Positions 1 through 6,443 of a stretch of DNA of 9,184 nt are shown piece by piece. A model generated the notes under the pieces. That model was not told the origin of the DNA, searched no databases, and worked only from the letters and a program-made list of their open reading frames with translations. Positions within the stretch are counted from its first letter, which is position 1, and each line of letters begins with the position of its first letter. The stretch is taken from the NCBI GenBank assembly GCA_021814735.1, contig JAKAHX010000037.1:1-9184 (forward strand), read 5' to 3'. The translations under genes and the position numbers were made by a program. The DNA is from Chloroflexota bacterium (GTDB lineage: Bacteria; Chloroflexota; Limnocylindria; Limnocylindrales; CSP1-4).

Positions 1-7
1 GTCCCCA

Positions 8-83
8 GCGCCCGTAGCTCAGTGGATAGAGCGTCAGGTTGCGGACCTGAAGGCCGTGAGTTCGAGTCTCGCCGGGCGCGCCA
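8..83 (+). tRNA. tRNA-Arg (anticodon GCG), CCA end encoded
   Basis: A complete cloverleaf can be drawn. The acceptor stem 8-14/73-79 is a perfect 7 bp, and the D stem is 17-20/29-32. The anticodon stem 34-38/46-50 is a perfect 5 bp closing a seven-base loop (39-45). The T stem 56-60/68-72 has one G-T pair and the usual TTCGAGT loop. G at 80 is the discriminator and CCA is encoded at 81-83. The anticodon is 41-43, GCG, which reads arginine codons CGC and CGT. The D loop carries an A at the position usual for bacterial arginine tRNAs (A20). Most bacteria read this box with ACG, deaminated to ICG, so GCG is unusual. The promoter would lie left of the window. The 133 bp that follow, up to the esterase stop, hold no gene that I can support. 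Confidence 0.95.
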
Positions 84-216
84 CTCCTGTCCGATCACGC
101 TGGTCCGCGCGTGCCCCGCGCACGTGCGTGCCTGCGTGCCCGAAGACCGGACGCGGGCTGGACAGGCGCGTGGTGGCACGTCCCCCGGGTGCTCCGTGCG
201 CCGGGGCCGCTGGTGC

Positions 217-1254
217 TCAGGGCTGCAACCGCTCGGACAGGTAGCGGATCGCGCCAGGGTAGCGATACTCGATCGAGCCGTGCCCCGCGTCGAACAGCTC
301 GAAGAACGGGGCCGGCGCGCCGGCCTCCTCGAGCGCCCGCCGGTACGCCTCCGCGCCGAGGTCCAGGAAGTACTCGTCGTGGGTACCCGCGTCCACGTAG
401 ATCGCGCGCAGGGACCGCACCGCCTCGGCGTGGCGCGGCACCATCCGCACCGGGTCCCGCCGGAGCCAGCGCTCCCAGGTCTCCGGCACCAGCTGCCCGG
501 TCGCGACGTCGAAGGGCAGATGGATCGTCCCGTCGGGATCGGCCGAATAGCAGGCGGCCATCGCCCACTCGTTGACCAGGACCCCGTCGCCGGGACGGCT
601 CATGGCCGGGCGCTGCCGGAAGTCCGCCCAGAACCGCTCGTACGAGCCCTGGTAGTGATCACGCAGCGCACGCACAACCTGCGGGAACTCGGGCAGGTAG
701 CAGGCCTCGAACAGCGCATCGCCGGCGTGCGTGGCCAGGCCGCCCCACAGGTCGGGGCGCAGCATCGGGGTGACCATCGCGCCGTAGCCGCCGCTCGACT
801 TGCCGGCGATCCCGCGATGCTCGCGCTCCGGCAGCGTGCGGTAGCGGGCGTCCACCCAGGGGACCACCTCCTCGCAGAGGTAGGTGTGGTAGCGACCCGT
901 CGCGGGCGAGTCCAGGAACTGGCTGCCGCCGTAGGAGGTCCAGCAGTCCACGAAGGCGACGATCGCCGGTGGTGCGGCGCTGCTCGCACCGTCGCCGACG
1001 AAGAGCCGATCGATCAGCTCCGGCACGGTGGGGCGGAAGGCCTGCCGGTTGCGCCACATGTCGAGCTGTCCCGTCATCCCCTGGATGAGGTAGATGACCG
1101 GGTACCGGCGGTCGCGGGCCTCCTCGTAGCCGGGCGGCGTGTAGACCCAGATCGGCCGGTCGGCAGGGTCGCCGAGCGGATTGCCGCGGAGGACGCGGCT
1201 CTCGAGGACGCCTTCGTCCAGGCGACCGGCGAAGCGATGGGACCAGGGTTGCAT
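217..1254 (-). CDS. putative alpha/beta-hydrolase esterase (esterase D/enterochelin-esterase-like family)
   Basis: Encodes a 345-residue serine hydrolase of the putative esterase family (the fold of S-formylglutathione hydrolases, mycolyltransferases and enterochelin-type esterases). The nucleophile elbow is GKSSGG, with the serine at about residue 153. A candidate acid lies in DAGTHDEYF near residue 293, and the histidine in AGHGSIEY near residue 325, so the triad looks intact and in the right order. The early beta-strands RPIWVYTPPGY and YPVIYLIQGM are typical of the family. No signal peptide or membrane segment is visible, so it is probably cytoplasmic. The start is placed at 1254 because GGGGAGG lies 5 nt before that ATG; a Met six codons earlier (1272) has no ribosome-binding site. 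It is transcribed divergently from the aromatic operon and is probably functionally unrelated. The substrate cannot be predicted. Confidence 0.85.
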   Translation of the reverse strand: MQPWSHRFAGRLDEGVLESRVLRGNPLGDPADRPIWVYTPPGYEEARDRRYPVIYLIQGMTGQLDMWRNRQAFRPTVPELIDRLFVGDGASSAAPPAIVAFVDCWTSYGGSQFLDSPATGRYHTYLCEEVVPWVDARYRTLPEREHRGIAGKSSGGYGAMVTPMLRPDLWGGLATHAGDALFEACYLPEFPQVVRALRDHYQGSYERFWADFRQRPAMSRPGDGVLVNEWAMAACYSADPDGTIHLPFDVATGQLVPETWERWLRRDPVRMVPRHAEAVRSLRAIYVDAGTHDEYFLDLGAEAYRRALEEAGAPAPFFELFDAGHGSIEYRYPGAIRYLSERLQP

Positions 1255-1259
1255 GCGAT

Positions 1260-1266
1260 CCTCCCC
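1260..1266 (-). promoter_or_regulatory. ribosome-binding site of the esterase gene
   Basis: On the minus strand this reads GGGGAGG, a strong Shine-Dalgarno match 5 nt upstream of the ATG at 1254-1252. It decides between two in-frame ATG codons in favour of the shorter protein. Confidence 0.75.
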
Positions 1267-1360
1267 GACCATGGCAGCGCGTGGCCCCGCGAGCGTAGCA
1301 GCAGGCGGGAGGCTTCAGACGGTGGCAACCCGGGGCGGAGCGCACGGTCCGCGAGGACTG

Positions 1361-1494
1361 CCCCGCCGTGGGGACCAATTCGCCGCCGTGAGGGCCGAGC
1401 GGCCGCCGCAGGAACCCCGCGGCATGGGGAGCGACCGCGCCGCCGTTGGGCCGGAGCGGCCGGCATGCGGGTCGGCGCTCCCACGTGAGGGCCG
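1361..1494. repeat. degenerate tandem repeat of about 55 bp upstream of the aromatic operon promoter
   Basis: Two imperfect copies lie head to tail. Copy A begins at 1361 with CCCCGCCGTGGGGA and copy B at 1415 with CCCCGCGGCATGGGGA. Each is followed by a 23-base block, GCCGCCGT plus GGGCC, GAGCGGCC (1382-1404 and 1439-1461), that matches apart from small indels. An 11-base block, CGTGAGGGCCG, occurs exactly in copy A (1387-1397) and again at 1484-1494, just before the -35 element. Each CCCC...GGGG block can form a short hairpin. The divergent intergenic stretch 1255-1499 contains no supported gene. The repeat could be a regulator-binding array or neutral GC-rich slippage; its function is unknown. 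Confidence 0.5.
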
Positions 1495-1499
1495 CGTCG

Positions 1500-1529
1500 T
1501 TGACACCTTGCGGTCGTGTCGCGTACTGT
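1500..1529 (+). promoter_or_regulatory. candidate promoter of the aromatic operon
   Basis: A perfect -35 hexamer TTGACA (1500-1505) is followed, after an 18-bp spacer, by TACTGT (1524-1529). That fits the TAnnnT form of the -10 box seen in high-GC bacteria. Transcription would start at about 1536-1539, directly at or next to the GTG of the leader peptide. It is the best sigma-70-type match I found in the intergenic region, and its position immediately before the attenuator supports it. Confidence 0.7.
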
Positions 1530-1538
1530 TCCGCCACC

Positions 1539-1577
1539 GTGCGACAGTTCTTCTACTTTTACCGCGGCCCGGCATGA
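1539..1577 (+). CDS. Phe/Tyr-rich leader peptide of the aromatic operon attenuator
   Basis: A 12-codon frame starting with GTG reads MRQFFYFYRGPA and ends in TGA at 1575-1577. Five consecutive codons, 1548-1562, are TTC TTC TAC TTT TAC (Phe, Phe, Tyr, Phe, Tyr). The chance of this immediately upstream of a DAHP synthase operon and an intrinsic terminator is very low. I infer that ribosome stalling here, when charged tRNA-Phe or tRNA-Tyr is scarce, controls read-through into aroF. The TTT codon is notable, since I found no other TTT triplet in the structural genes. No Shine-Dalgarno sequence precedes the GTG; with the promoter above, the message would be leaderless or have only about 1-3 untranslated bases. 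The peptide has no expected function beyond regulation. Confidence 0.85.
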   Translation: MRQFFYFYRGPA

Positions 1578-1618
1578 CCGCCCGGGGGTCCTGAAGACCC
1601 GGGCCGGGTCGTGCCGGG
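1568..1618 (+). promoter_or_regulatory. leader hairpin overlapping the end of the leader peptide (pause/anti-antiterminator candidate)
   Basis: The outer stem pairs 1568-1579 with 1607-1618, 12 bp including one G-U pair. An inner stem pairs 1580-1586 with 1598-1604 (7 bp), capped by two further pairs and the loop CTGAA. The 5' arm begins in the Gly-Pro-Ala codons and stop of the leader peptide, so a ribosome at the Phe/Tyr codons would cover roughly half of the outer stem. That places the structure where the 1:2 hairpin of a classical attenuator sits. The best alternative pairing I found with the terminator 5' arm is only 6 bp (1594-1599 with 1627-1632), so the exact antiterminator remains unresolved. 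Confidence 0.65.
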
Positions 1619-1620
1619 TG

Positions 1621-1653
1621 GGCAGAGGTCTTGGACCTCTGCCTTTTTGTTTA
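1621..1653 (+). terminator. intrinsic terminator within the operon leader (attenuator)
   Basis: GGCAGAGGTC (1621-1630) and GACCTCTGCC (1634-1643) are perfect complements, forming a 10-bp stem with a 3-nt loop. TTTTTGTTTA follows at 1644-1653. It is a textbook Rho-independent terminator in an otherwise T-poor sequence. It lies between the leader peptide and aroF, about 100 nt upstream of the first structural gene, and does not follow any gene on this strand. It must therefore be conditional for the operon to be expressed. Confidence 0.93.
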
Positions 1654-1736
1654 TCCGCCGGGCCGGCGCCGCGGGTGCCGCCGGCGGGAGGTGCCGGGAC
1701 GTCGCGGGGGCGGGCGGCGACCTGACGGAACGCGCC

Positions 1737-1744
1737 AGGAAGGG
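1737..1744 (+). promoter_or_regulatory. ribosome-binding site of aroF
   Basis: AGGAAGGG ends 8 nt before the ATG at 1753 and supports that start over the in-frame Met four codons later. The GC-rich stretch 1654-1736, between terminator and this site, contains small hairpins (1655-1661/1681-1687 and 1701-1705/1717-1721), none of which covers the site. Confidence 0.7.
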
Positions 1745-1752
1745 TCGATCAG

Positions 1753-2829
1753 ATGTTCGTGGTGATGACGGTGGGTGCGACCGAGGCGGAGATCACCGCC
1801 GTCAAGGCGCAGGTCCTCGGCGAGGGGCTGCACCCACACGAGAGCCCGGGGACGGACCGCGTCGTGATCGCCGTGGTCGGTGACGTCGGGCCCCGGAAGC
1901 AGGCGCTGATGAACCGCCTCTCTGCGCTGCCCGGCGTGGAATCCGTCACGCCGATCACGCGGCCCTTCAAGCTCACCAGCCGAGAGTTCCACCCGGCCGA
2001 CACGGTGATCCGGGTCGGCGGGGCCGTCATCGGCGACGGGTCACTCACCGTGATGGCGGGACCGTGCTCCATCGAGAGCCGGGACCAGCTCATGGAGACG
2101 GCGCTCGCCGTGGCGGCAGAGGGCGCGACCGTGCTGCGGGGGGGCGCCTTCAAGCCGCGCACGAGCCCCTACTCCTTCCAGGGCCTCGGCGTGGAGGGGC
2201 TCCGGTACCTGGCGGAAGCGGGCCGCGAGACCGGGCTGCCGGTCATCACCGAGGTGATGGAACCCGGGCAGGTGGACGTCGTCAACCGCTACGCGGACAT
2301 CCTGCAGATCGGGACCCGCAACATGCAGAACTACTCGCTCCTCCAGGCGGTGGGCCGCGTCGAACGACCGGTGATGCTGAAGCGGGGCTACGGCGCGACC
2401 ATCGAGGAGTGGCTGATGGCTGCCGAGTACATCGTGTCGGCCGGGAACCCCAGCGTGATCCTCTGCGAGCGGGGGATCCGCACCTTCGAGACCTACACCC
2501 GCAACACCCTGGACATCTCAGCGGTGCCGCTCCTCCACCACCTGACCCACCTGCCGGTGATCGTGGACCCCTCCCACGCCACCGGGAAGCGCTGGCTGGT
2601 GAAGCCGATGGCGCTGGCGGGGGTCGCCGCCGGAGCCGACGGGATCATGGTCGAGGTGCACCCGCGACCGGAGACGGCCCTGTCGGACGGCGAGCAGTCG
2701 CTGACCATCGACCAGTTCCGCGAGCTCGTTCCGGCGCTGCGCGCCGTGCACGGCGAGGTCGGCGCACTGCACCGGGATCCCGTGCTCGGCAGCGCCGCGC
2801 TGGGCGTGGGCGACACCGGCAGGCACTGA
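1753..2829 (+). CDS. aroF: 3-deoxy-D-arabino-heptulosonate 7-phosphate (DAHP) synthase, type I-beta with N-terminal regulatory domain
   Basis: Catalyses condensation of PEP with erythrose 4-phosphate, the first step of the shikimate pathway. The 358-residue protein has a ferredoxin-like regulatory domain at about residues 1-70, with [10 protein letters not shown] and a second babb-like half, and then a TIM barrel. Visible active-site motifs are GPCSIES (103-109, metal-ligand Cys105), [17 protein letters not shown] (128-144, PEP-binding KPR), QIGTRNMQN (185-193), LKRG (209-212), DPSH (272-275, ligand His275), VEVHP (300-304, Glu301) and SDG (311-313, Asp312). This is the architecture of the Thermotoga maritima enzyme, whose N-terminal domain mediates inhibition by tyrosine and phenylalanine; the same control is inferred here. 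It is the first structural gene after the attenuator and is followed by aroA after 15 nt. A C-terminal extension of about 25 residues is poorly conserved in character. Confidence 0.96.
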   Translation: MFVVMTVGATEAEITAVKAQVLGEGLHPHESPGTDRVVIAVVGDVGPRKQALMNRLSALPGVESVTPITRPFKLTSREFHPADTVIRVGGAVIGDGSLTVMAGPCSIESRDQLMETALAVAAEGATVLRGGAFKPRTSPYSFQGLGVEGLRYLAEAGRETGLPVITEVMEPGQVDVVNRYADILQIGTRNMQNYSLLQAVGRVERPVMLKRGYGATIEEWLMAAEYIVSAGNPSVILCERGIRTFETYTRNTLDISAVPLLHHLTHLPVIVDPSHATGKRWLVKPMALAGVAAGADGIMVEVHPRPETALSDGEQSLTIDQFRELVPALRAVHGEVGALHRDPVLGSAALGVGDTGRH

Positions 2830-2844
2830 CCGGGACCGGCGATC

Positions 2845-4197
2845 GTGTCGACCAGCGGTGTCTCGTCCGGCATCGTCGTCCGGCCGGCCGCGCGGCTGCG
2901 CGGGCGTCTGCGCCTCCCCGGCGACAAGTCGATCACCCACCGCGCGCTGATCCTGGCCGGGATCGCCGAGGGCACGTCCCGGATCCTCGGGGGCTCGGAC
3001 GGCCTGGACTGCAACAGCACGGCCGGCGTGCTGCAGGCGCTGGGCGTCACGGTCGAGCGGCTGGGGCCCCCGGACGGCGGGCGCGTCGACCGCCTGGTCC
3101 GCTCCCCCGGCCGAGCCGCCTGGCGGGAACCGGTCGGCGTGCTGGACGCCGGCAACTCCGGCACCACCCTCCGACTGATGGCGGGCGTCCTGGCCGGGAC
3201 GCCCATGTACGCCATCCTCGACGGCGACGCTTCGTTGCGCGGCCGTCCGGTGGCCCGTATCATCGAGCCGCTGCGCCGCATGGGTGCGACGCTGCACGCC
3301 CGGTCGGCAGACACACTTCCACCCGTCACCATCGTTGGGCGCGCGCCGCTCACGGCGATCGTCCACCGTCCCCGCGTCCCCAGCGCGCAGGTCAAGTCGG
3401 CGGTCCTGCTCGCGGGGCTCTCGGCAGAAGGGACGGTCCAGGTGCACGAGGCAGTGCCCACGCGCGACCACACGGAGCGGATGCTCCGGGCGCGCGGCGT
3501 GTCCGTCCACGGCGCGCCGGCGGATGGAGCCTGGTTGGTCACGATGGAGGGTGGAGCCACGGTGCGGGCGCTCGACGAACAGGTCCCGGGAGACGTCTCG
3601 GCGGCGGCCTTCTGGCTGGTCGCCGGCGCCGCGCACCGGGACGCGGAGCTCACCCTGGAGTCCGTGGGCGTGAACCCCACCCGGCGCGCGGTCATCGACC
3701 TGCTCGGCCGCATGGGGGCGCGCATCCGGGAGGAGCCGGTCGCGGAAGGGGCGGCCGAACCCATGGCGAACCTGACCGTCTCGACCAGCGACCTGCACGC
3801 GATCGACCTGGACGCGGACGACGTGGCCCGCGCCATCGACGAGATCCCGGCACTCTGCCTGGCCGCCGCGTGCGCGTCGGGGACGAGCCGCATCCGCGGC
3901 GCCGGGGAGCTGCGCCGCAAGGAGAGCGACCGGATCGCGGGCATCGTGGAGGGCCTGTCCGCGCTCGGCGTCCGGATCTCGGCGGACGGCGACGACATCG
4001 AGATCACCGGGGACGCGGAGCGACGGTCGTTCGGCCTGGCGGGCGCACCCGTCCACACGCACGACGACCACCGCCTGGCCATGACGTTCGCCATCGCGGG
4101 ACTCCTGGCCGAGGGCGAGACGTCGCTCGACGAAAGCGCGTCCGCCGCGGTCTCCTATCCAGGCTTCTTCAGCGACCTCGAAAGGATGCGCGCATGA
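2845..4197 (+). CDS. aroA: 5-enolpyruvylshikimate-3-phosphate (EPSP) synthase
   Basis: Transfers enolpyruvyl from PEP to shikimate 3-phosphate, the sixth step. The 450-residue protein has the two-domain inverse alpha/beta-barrel signatures. These are [11 protein letters not shown] (24-34, with Lys28, Ser29 and Arg33), [12 protein letters not shown] (101-112), GDASLRGRP (127-135), PSAQVKSA (179-186), RDHTERML (207-214), IDEIPAL (331-337), RRKESDR (357-363) and HDDHRLAM (406-413). GDKSITHR and NSGTT-x-RL resemble the class II enzymes (Bacillus and CP4 type) rather than GSKS and NAGTAMRP of the E. coli class; the glycine equivalent to E. coli Gly96 is kept. The start is a GTG 15 nt after aroF with only a weak GGGA upstream. 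No in-frame alternative lies before the conserved N-terminus. The stop overlaps the aroE start (ATGA). Confidence 0.96.
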   Translation: MSTSGVSSGIVVRPAARLRGRLRLPGDKSITHRALILAGIAEGTSRILGGSDGLDCNSTAGVLQALGVTVERLGPPDGGRVDRLVRSPGRAAWREPVGVLDAGNSGTTLRLMAGVLAGTPMYAILDGDASLRGRPVARIIEPLRRMGATLHARSADTLPPVTIVGRAPLTAIVHRPRVPSAQVKSAVLLAGLSAEGTVQVHEAVPTRDHTERMLRARGVSVHGAPADGAWLVTMEGGATVRALDEQVPGDVSAAAFWLVAGAAHRDAELTLESVGVNPTRRAVIDLLGRMGARIREEPVAEGAAEPMANLTVSTSDLHAIDLDADDVARAIDEIPALCLAAACASGTSRIRGAGELRRKESDRIAGIVEGLSALGVRISADGDDIEITGDAERRSFGLAGAPVHTHDDHRLAMTFAIAGLLAEGETSLDESASAAVSYPGFFSDLERMRA

Positions 4198-5069
4198 CCA
4201 GGCGAGTCGTCCTCATCGGTCACCCGGTCGCCCACTCCTTCTCCGCGCAGATGCAGCAGGCCGCGTTCGACGCGCTCGGCATCGACGCCCGCTATGAGCT
4301 CCTGGACACGCCCACGCCGGCGCTGCAGGAGACGATCGAGGCGCTGCGGGGCGAGGAGTACCTGGGCGCCAACGTGACGATCCCGCACAAGGAGCGTGCC
4401 GCCACCTTCGTGGACCGCAAGAGCGAGGACGCGGCGGCCACCGGGGCCGTGAACTGCATCACGCGCGATGGCCGGCGCCTGGTGGGCCACAACACCGACG
4501 TCAACGCCTTCCGGGTCTCGCTCGACACGCTGGTCGGCAAGCAGAAGATGCCGCGCGCCGCCGTGGTGCTGGGGGCGGGCGGCGCGGCGCGCGCCGCAGT
4601 GCACGCGCTGATCACGATGGGGTTCCAGCGCGTGGTGGTCTTCAACCGCCACCTGCACCGCGCCGAGGGCTTGGTCCGGCACTTCGGCCGGAGCGCCGCG
4701 CACATGGAGCTGCGGGCGATGCCGTGGCACGAGTCGGTGATCGAGTCGGAGCTGTCGCGGACCCGGGTGCTGGTCAACGCGACGTCGGTGGGGCTCGCTT
4801 CGGACGAGTCACCGATCCCCGGCGAACTGCTGCCGCCCGACCTGCTCGTGCTCGACATGATCTACAACCCGCCGGAGACGCGGCTGCTGCGCGAGGCGAA
4901 GGCGGCCGGGGCATCCGGGGTCATGAACGGCGAGCTGATGCTCCTCCAGCAGGGCGCGGCGGCGTTCCAGCTGTGGACCGGGCAGCCGGCGCCGCTGGAC
5001 GTCATGCGGCAGAAGCTCGACGAGGCACGCGAGGCGGGCGCCGGCGCCAACGCCGGCGAGCTGGCCTGA
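4194..5069 (+). CDS. aroE: shikimate 5-dehydrogenase (NADP-dependent)
   Basis: Reduces 3-dehydroshikimate to shikimate, the fourth step. At 291 residues it is slightly longer than the usual 270-290. The N-terminal substrate domain shows GHPVAHSFSAQ (9-19), NVTIPHK (60-66, catalytic Lys66), GAVNCI (84-89) and GHNTD (98-102, catalytic Asp102). The Rossmann domain shows LGAGGAARA (126-134) and NRH (151-153), the place that reads NRT in many NADP-specific enzymes. NATSVGL (195-201) and GELMLLQQGAAAFQLWTG (246-263) complete the family pattern. The shikimate loop reads HSFSAQMQQ instead of the more common HS-x-SP, a mild deviation with both serines kept. AAAGGA lies 7 nt upstream of the ATG, and the start overlaps the aroA stop by 4 nt, so translational coupling is likely. 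The last 15 residues are Ala/Gly-rich. Confidence 0.95.
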   Translation: MTRRVVLIGHPVAHSFSAQMQQAAFDALGIDARYELLDTPTPALQETIEALRGEEYLGANVTIPHKERAATFVDRKSEDAAATGAVNCITRDGRRLVGHNTDVNAFRVSLDTLVGKQKMPRAAVVLGAGGAARAAVHALITMGFQRVVVFNRHLHRAEGLVRHFGRSAAHMELRAMPWHESVIESELSRTRVLVNATSVGLASDESPIPGELLPPDLLVLDMIYNPPETRLLREAKAAGASGVMNGELMLLQQGAAAFQLWTGQPAPLDVMRQKLDEAREAGAGANAGELA

Positions 5070-5094
5070 GTCGGGCCGGGTCCCCGGCAGCGCC

Positions 5095-6438
5095 ATGCCG
5101 TTCCGGTTCCTGACCGCCGGCGAATCGCACGGCCCAGGCCTGGGCGCCATCCTCGAGGGACTGCCGGCCGGGATCCCGGTCTCCGCGGAGGCCATCACCG
5201 AGGACCTGGCACGCCGCCAGCGCGGCTACGGCCGCGGAGCCCGCATGCAGATCGAACAGGATCGCGCGGAGATCATGGGCGGGGTCCGGCACGGACGCAC
5301 GCTCGGGTCCCCCGTCCTGCTGCTGGTGCGCAACCGCGACTGGGAGCACTGGACGCGGGTGATGCAGGTCGAGGCCCTGCGCGACGAGGAGGCGACGGAG
5401 CTCGCGGCACTGGCCGAGGCGGGCAACCGGCGGGCCGTGCCCGTCACCCGGGTTCGCCCCGGCCACGCGGACCTGGCAGGTGCGCTCAAGTACGACACGG
5501 CCGACGTGCGGGACATCCTGGAGCGCGCCAGTGCCCGCGAGACCGCCATGCGCGTGGCCGCGGGGGCGGTCTGCCGGGCGTTCCTCCGGGAGCTGGGGAT
5601 CGACATCTGGAGCTTCACGGCCGAGGTGGGCGGCGTGGCCATGGACCCGGCGCGTGCCACGCGGAGCCGCGAGGAGACCGAGGCGAGCCCGCTGCGCTGC
5701 CCGGATCCCGAGGGCGAGACCGCGATGATCGCGCGGATCGACGAGGCGCGGAGCCGGGGCGACACGGTCGGCGGCGTCTTCGAAGTCGTGGCCCGCGGTG
5801 TGCCGGTGGGGCTGGGCAGCCACGTCCACTGGGATCGGCGCCTCGATGGACGGCTCGCGGCCGCGATCTGCTCGATCCCGTCCGTCAAGGGGGCCGAGTT
5901 CGGGCTGGGGTTCGAGCAGACGCGACGCCTGGGCTCGGAGGTGCACGACGTGGTGACGGGGGTGGGGATCGATCCCGCGACCCCGCCGGTACCCGGCTTC
6001 GCCGGGCCGGTCCGGCGCTGGCTGCACGCCACGAACCGCGCGGGCGGCCTGACCGGCGGCATCACCAACGGGGAACCGCTGGTGGTCCGCGGCGCGGTCA
6101 AGCCGATCTCCACCCTGGCGCGCCCCCTCCCCTCCGCCGACCTGCGCACCGGGGAGGCGGTGGAGACGGCCCACTACGAGCGCAGCGACATCAGCGTGGT
6201 ACCGGCCGCCGGGGTGATCGGCGAGGCGATGGTGATGCTGGTGCTGACCGACGCGATCCTCGAGAAGTTCGGCGGTGACTCCCTGGGCGAGGTGCGCGAC
6301 AACCTCCACCGCTACCTGGATCGCACGCTGGCCAGGAGCGGGCGCGGGGCCGCGCCGGGCGGTCACGGCCGCGTGGCTGCGGCAGCCGACGCGCCCGCGG
6401 GCGAACCGGGCGCGGCCGGCTCCGGCGGCGACGACTGA
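5095..6438 (+). CDS. aroC: chorismate synthase
   Basis: Converts EPSP to chorismate by trans-1,4 elimination using reduced FMN, the seventh and last common step. The 447-residue protein carries GESHGPGLGAILEGLPAG (9-26, with His12), RRQRGYGRG (40-48), VRPGHADLAGALKY (120-133, with His124), RASARETAMRVAAG (144-157), VKGAEFGLGF (264-273), TNRAGGLTGGITNG (313-326) and YERSDISVVPAAGVIGEAM (361-379, with Asp365). All catalytic regions are intact. The segment at about 91-117, between the RDWEHW and RPGHADL blocks, is longer than in E. coli, as in many Gram-positive-type enzymes. The last 35 residues are an Ala/Gly/Pro tail unlikely to fold. The gene follows aroE after 25 nt without a clear Shine-Dalgarno sequence and precedes aroKB by 5 nt. 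Confidence 0.96.
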   Translation: MPFRFLTAGESHGPGLGAILEGLPAGIPVSAEAITEDLARRQRGYGRGARMQIEQDRAEIMGGVRHGRTLGSPVLLLVRNRDWEHWTRVMQVEALRDEEATELAALAEAGNRRAVPVTRVRPGHADLAGALKYDTADVRDILERASARETAMRVAAGAVCRAFLRELGIDIWSFTAEVGGVAMDPARATRSREETEASPLRCPDPEGETAMIARIDEARSRGDTVGGVFEVVARGVPVGLGSHVHWDRRLDGRLAAAICSIPSVKGAEFGLGFEQTRRLGSEVHDVVTGVGIDPATPPVPGFAGPVRRWLHATNRAGGLTGGITNGEPLVVRGAVKPISTLARPLPSADLRTGEAVETAHYERSDISVVPAAGVIGEAMVMLVLTDAILEKFGGDSLGEVRDNLHRYLDRTLARSGRGAAPGGHGRVAAAADAPAGEPGAAGSGGDD

Positions 6439-6443
6439 ACTCC

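Noticed and set aside
108..126. Seven-bp hairpin between tRNA and esterase (108-114/120-126) as a terminator
   Set aside because: No T-rich tail on either side and one G-T pair; in such GC-rich DNA this is expected by chance.
1252..1272. Alternative esterase start at 1272, six codons earlier
   Set aside because: No ribosome-binding site precedes it, whereas GGGGAGG sits 5 nt before the start at 1254.
1292..1323. Promoter for the esterase on the minus strand (TACGCT at 1297-1292)
   Set aside because: No acceptable -35 hexamer lies at 16-19 bp, so the match is too weak to annotate.
22..1488. Long plus-strand open frame of 488 codons over the tRNA and the esterase
   Set aside because: It runs through the tRNA gene, is antisense to the esterase with its intact catalytic motifs, and encodes an Arg/Pro/Ala-rich sequence typical of GC-rich shadow frames.
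1530..1752. T-box riboswitch upstream of aroF
   Set aside because: No T-box consensus (AGGGTGGNACCGCG-like) and no specifier-loop architecture. The terminator is explained by the aromatic leader peptide.
2493..4094. Long minus-strand frames opposite aroF/aroA (533 and 517 codons)
   Set aside because: Antisense to well-recognised genes, with no domain motifs; expected from GC-rich codon structure.
2064..4193. Upstream part of a 1001-codon frame that ends in AroE
   Set aside because: The part before 4194 lies out of frame over aroF and aroA and is low-complexity Arg/Gly/Pro. Only the AroE portion shows family motifs, and it has its own start and ribosome-binding site.
5002..6366. 454-codon minus-strand frame opposite aroC
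   Set aside because: Shadow of chorismate synthase; composition is Arg/His/Pro/Ala-rich without recognisable motifs.
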